Below are positions 62,109 through 64,000 of a DNA stretch of 64,000 nucleotides, one piece after another. The translations under genes and the position numbers were made by a program. Each line of letters begins with the position of its first letter. The stretch's first letter is position 1. Under the pieces are notes generated by a model. It made no database searches and was not told the DNA's origin. It saw nothing but the letters and a program-made list of their open reading frames with translations. This DNA comes from JAKOWB01 sp038363005 (GTDB taxonomy: Bacteria > Pseudomonadota > Alphaproteobacteria > Kiloniellales > JACOMY01), in NCBI GenBank assembly GCA_038363005.1, contig JBBQBI010000001.1:248001-312000 (forward strand). Reading direction: 5' to 3'.

Positions 62109-62990
62109 ATGAGTGACCAGATTCCCTCGTTCAACTACTCGGCCTACTCCGCCGGCGTGGAAGCGCTGGCGCAGCAGATGACCGAGCAGACGCGCGGCAC
62201 CGTCATCGAAGAGTCGATGACGGGCAAGCGCGTCTATTTCGACCAGGTGGGCGCGGTGCGCATGCAGCCGAAGCTGGGGCGCGCCGTCGACATCCCCGTG
62301 GTCAACACGCCGCACGCGCGGCGCAGCGTGACGGCGCGTGACTTCTACATCCGCGACTTCGTCGACGAGTTCGACAAGCTGAAGGTGCTGAACGATCCGA
62401 CGAATGCCTATTCCCAGGCCTTCGCCGCGGCGGCGGCGCGCGAGACCGATCGCGTGCTGGTCGAGGCGGCGTTGGGATCGGCCTTCACCGGCGAGGAGGG
62501 GGCCACGGTGGTCACCCTGCCGTCGGGCCAGCAGATCGCCGCGGGCGGCACGGGCTTCACGCTCGACAAGCTGCGCCAGGCGGTCCGCGTGCTGAAGTCG
62601 CAGAACGCGGTGATGCCGGGCGACCAGATCCACGTGTTCTGGACCGCGCGGCAGGAGGAGGAGTTCATCAACACGACCGAGGTGAAGTCGTCCGACTTCA
62701 ACAACCAGAAGGTCATGGTCGATGGCTGCCTGTCGCACTTCTACGGCTGCGACTTCCACCGCATCGAAGACGTGACCGCCAGCGAGCGCATCCTGCCGAA
62801 GGCCTCGACCACGCGATCCTGCGTGGCCTGGGTCAAGTCGGGCATGCGCCTCGGGCTTTGGAAGAAGGCGCACGGCCGCGTCGACTACCTGCCGGAGCGC
62901 GACTCCTGGCAGGTGATGGCCGGTCTCTCCGTCGGGGCGACCCGGATGGAAGAGAACAAGGTGGTGCAGATCGACGTGGTCGAGAGCTGA
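62109..62990 (+). CDS. phage major capsid protein, T7-like
   Basis: A 293-residue capsid protein. The opening FNYSAYSAGVEALAQQMTEQ and the blocks GKRVYFDQVGAVRMQPK, DFYIRDFVDEFDKLKVLNDP and FYGCDFHRIEDVT, together with the C-terminal LGLWKKAHGRVDYLPERDSW, fit HK97-fold capsids of T7-like podoviruses. ATG 62109 has GGAGGG upstream; GTG at 62106 is less likely. Encoded by the strongest-looking promoter of the set. Confidence 0.88.
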   Translation: MSDQIPSFNYSAYSAGVEALAQQMTEQTRGTVIEESMTGKRVYFDQVGAVRMQPKLGRAVDIPVVNTPHARRSVTARDFYIRDFVDEFDKLKVLNDPTNAYSQAFAAAAARETDRVLVEAALGSAFTGEEGATVVTLPSGQQIAAGGTGFTLDKLRQAVRVLKSQNAVMPGDQIHVFWTARQEEEFINTTEVKSSDFNNQKVMVDGCLSHFYGCDFHRIEDVTASERILPKASTTRSCVAWVKSGMRLGLWKKAHGRVDYLPERDSWQVMAGLSVGATRMEENKVVQIDVVES

Positions 62991-63005
62991 GAGGAGGGCT
63001 GACAG

Positions 63006-63434
63006 ATGGCTGACTTCAAGGCGCTCAACTACACGCGCATCCTCGCCGTTCCCGCCCAGTCGGTGGACGGCGGCGACTACGGCGGGCGGACCCGCCATGT
63101 CTACGACGAGTACGTGACGACGGGGGCGGAGACGACCAACGACCGCCTCTTCGTCGGCACGCTGGACCCCGGCGAGCGGGTGCTCGACGGGTGGGTGCTC
63201 TATGGCGCGCTCGGCGGGTCGGTGACCCTGAAGCTGGGCGACGCCGCGGACGACGACCGCCTGCTGATCGCCACGTCGGCGAGTTCAGCAGGGGTGACTC
63301 GCCTGACGGCTGCGACGGCCCTTGGCTATAAGCCGACGGGTGCCGCGCGTATGCCGCTGTTCCTGACCGTGGGTGGCGGGACGGCGGCTTCGAGCCAGGC
63401 GATCCGCGTCCACCTGGCGATCGGTCGCGACTAG
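63006..63434 (+). CDS. phage protein following capsid (possible decoration/head protein)
   Basis: A 142-residue protein with GGAGG before its ATG, 15 bp after the capsid gene. Beta-rich sequence (VPAQSVDGGDYGGRTRHVYD, DGWVLYGALGGSVTLKLGD, PLFLTVGGGTAASSQAIRVH), like small outer head or tail-fibre knob domains, with no specific family recognised. A stable hairpin follows. Confidence 0.68.
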   Translation: MADFKALNYTRILAVPAQSVDGGDYGGRTRHVYDEYVTTGAETTNDRLFVGTLDPGERVLDGWVLYGALGGSVTLKLGDAADDDRLLIATSASSAGVTRLTAATALGYKPTGAARMPLFLTVGGGTAASSQAIRVHLAIGRD

Positions 63435-63474
63435 CGCTCGACGCCGGTCGACGCCGCAGGGCGTCGTCCGTTCG

Positions 63475-63513
63475 GGAGCCGGGCGGTCAATTCATGCAGG
63501 GCCGCCCGGCTCC
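63475..63513 (+). terminator. hairpin between head and tail genes
   Basis: GGAGCCGGGCGG (63475-63486) pairs perfectly with CCGCCCGGCTCC (63502-63513), loop 15 nt. No T-run follows, so it may attenuate transcription or protect mRNA more than end it. Confidence 0.6.
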
Positions 63514-63555
63514 TCCCCATTCATTCGGTGAAACCCAGCAACGAGCGAGGGCGTC

Positions 63556-64000
63556 ATGGCCTCCGAAGTCTCGATCTGCAATCGCGCGCTGAGATTGCTG
63601 CGCGTGCAACCCATCTCCTCGTTCGACGAGGACGGTGAGGCCGCCGGCTGGTGCGCCGAGACCTATGGCGACGCGCGCGACGCGCTGATCGCCGAGTATC
63701 CCTGGAACTTTGCCAGCCGCCGTGCCGCGCTGCCGGCGCTGGTCGAGGCGCCGACCTGGGGCTTCGCCCGCGCCTTCCAGCTGCCCGGCGACCCGGAGCG
63801 CTGCCTGCGCGTGCTGCGCCTGGAGGGCGAACCGGAGGAGGAGGTGCTGCCCTACCAGGTCGAGGGGCGGCGCATCGTCACCGACGAGCCGGCACCGCTG
63901 CGCATCCTCTACCTGGCGCGGGTGGTCGATCCCACCAGCTTCCCGCCGCTGTTCGTCGAGGCGCTGGCGGCGCGCCTGGCGGCCGAGGGGGCCTTCCACT
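63556..64000 (+). CDS. tail tubular protein A-like (truncated by window edge)
   Basis: The first 148 residues of a gene that is open to the end. SICNRALRLLRVQPISSFDE, CAETYGDARDALIAEYPWNF and AFQLPGDPERCLRVLRL are the pattern of T7 gp11-like tail tubular/adaptor proteins, which attach below the connector. The usual length is about 190-200 residues, so only a short part is missing. ATG 63556 has GAGGG upstream. Confidence 0.85.
   Translation, partial: MASEVSICNRALRLLRVQPISSFDEDGEAAGWCAETYGDARDALIAEYPWNFASRRAALPALVEAPTWGFARAFQLPGDPERCLRVLRLEGEPEEEVLPYQVEGRRIVTDEPAPLRILYLARVVDPTSFPPLFVEALAARLAAEGAFH

Larger units (their letters stand above)
51053..64000. mobile_element. prophage with T7-like virion genes (right end outside window)
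   Basis: From the repressor region to the window edge the genes are phage-like: S24 repressor, divergent early genes, terminase small subunit, large virion-type protein, head-tail connector, Bbp19-like protein, scaffold, capsid and tail tubular A-like protein. The connector-scaffold-capsid-tail tube order is that of T7-like podoviruses. No integrase, attachment repeat, RNA polymerase or large terminase was found in this part. The left boundary is not proven; it may include the 79-residue gene at 50732-50971. It could be intact, since more genes should follow past 64000, or a remnant. Confidence 0.85.

Noticed and set aside
61729..62109. 126-residue frame before the capsid gene
   Set aside because: Pro/Arg/Gly-rich with no ribosome site and it overlaps the promoter/leader; no sign of coding constraint.

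Overview
The window looks like a chromosome segment of a GC-rich (roughly two-thirds GC) alphaproteobacterium, most likely Rhodospirillales-like. Markers are Usg, a GcrA cell-cycle regulator with GANTC (CcrM) sites and a perfect DnaA box upstream, a long-chain polyprenyl diphosphate synthase, separate GlyQ/GlyS, and pyruvate phosphate dikinase. No rRNA or CRISPR array was seen. One tRNA, tRNA-Pro(CGG), is present.

Region by region. 1-2.6 kb: Usg tail, an O-antigen-ligase-like membrane protein and a nucleotide-sugar epimerase-like SDR. 2.7-6 kb: short Pta, AckA and a zinc alcohol dehydrogenase (acetyl-P/acetate/alcohol module). 6-8 kb: unknown protein, queuosine-precursor transporter, gcrA with its own terminator. 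8-11 kb: copper efflux ATPase CopA plus CueR, with a textbook MerR-type promoter. 11-14 kb: two divergent amidase-signature enzymes and Apt. 14.2-18.2 kb: a tightly coupled operon of class III aminotransferase, BKACE (beta-keto acid cleavage) enzyme, TAXI substrate-binding protein and an unknown protein. 18.3-25 kb: tRNA-Pro, polyprenyl synthase, methyltransferase, S49 peptidase, a small membrane zinc-ribbon-like protein, and glyQS. Immediately after glyS lies an AT-rich one-gene islet, closed by a diverged second copy of the glyS 3' end. 25.9-30.8 kb: hydroxybutyrate dehydrogenase, patatin-like protein, PpdK. 30.9-34.3 kb: an autotransporter adhesin. 34.5-49.5 kb: paired small membrane proteins, MeaB, HIT protein, YgfZ, glycosyltransferases of cell-surface polysaccharide type, a dihydroorotase-like enzyme lacking one canonical metal histidine, HutD, SDR, thiolase, then an acyl-CoA synthetase / two PPC(DUF296) proteins / acrylyl-CoA-reductase operon.

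From about 51 kb to the right edge is a prophage with a T7-like (podovirus) virion module: S24-type repressor, divergent early genes, terminase small subunit, a giant 952-residue protein, head-tail connector, Bbp19-like protein, putative scaffold, capsid, and a tail tubular protein A-like gene cut by the window edge. The prophage carries at least three (probably four) copies of one promoter element with the core CTGGACAGTTTTTGGTTAC, each rightward copy followed by a GGATAC-like box that also occurs in the repressor control region; this looks like a phage-wide regulon. No large terminase or integrase is present in the part seen. A lower-GC block covers the membrane-embedded C-terminal part of the giant protein and an oppositely oriented secreted Sel1-repeat gene.

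Most long overlapping reading frames here are products of high GC and were left out. All functional names come from motifs and family memory; no database search was possible.
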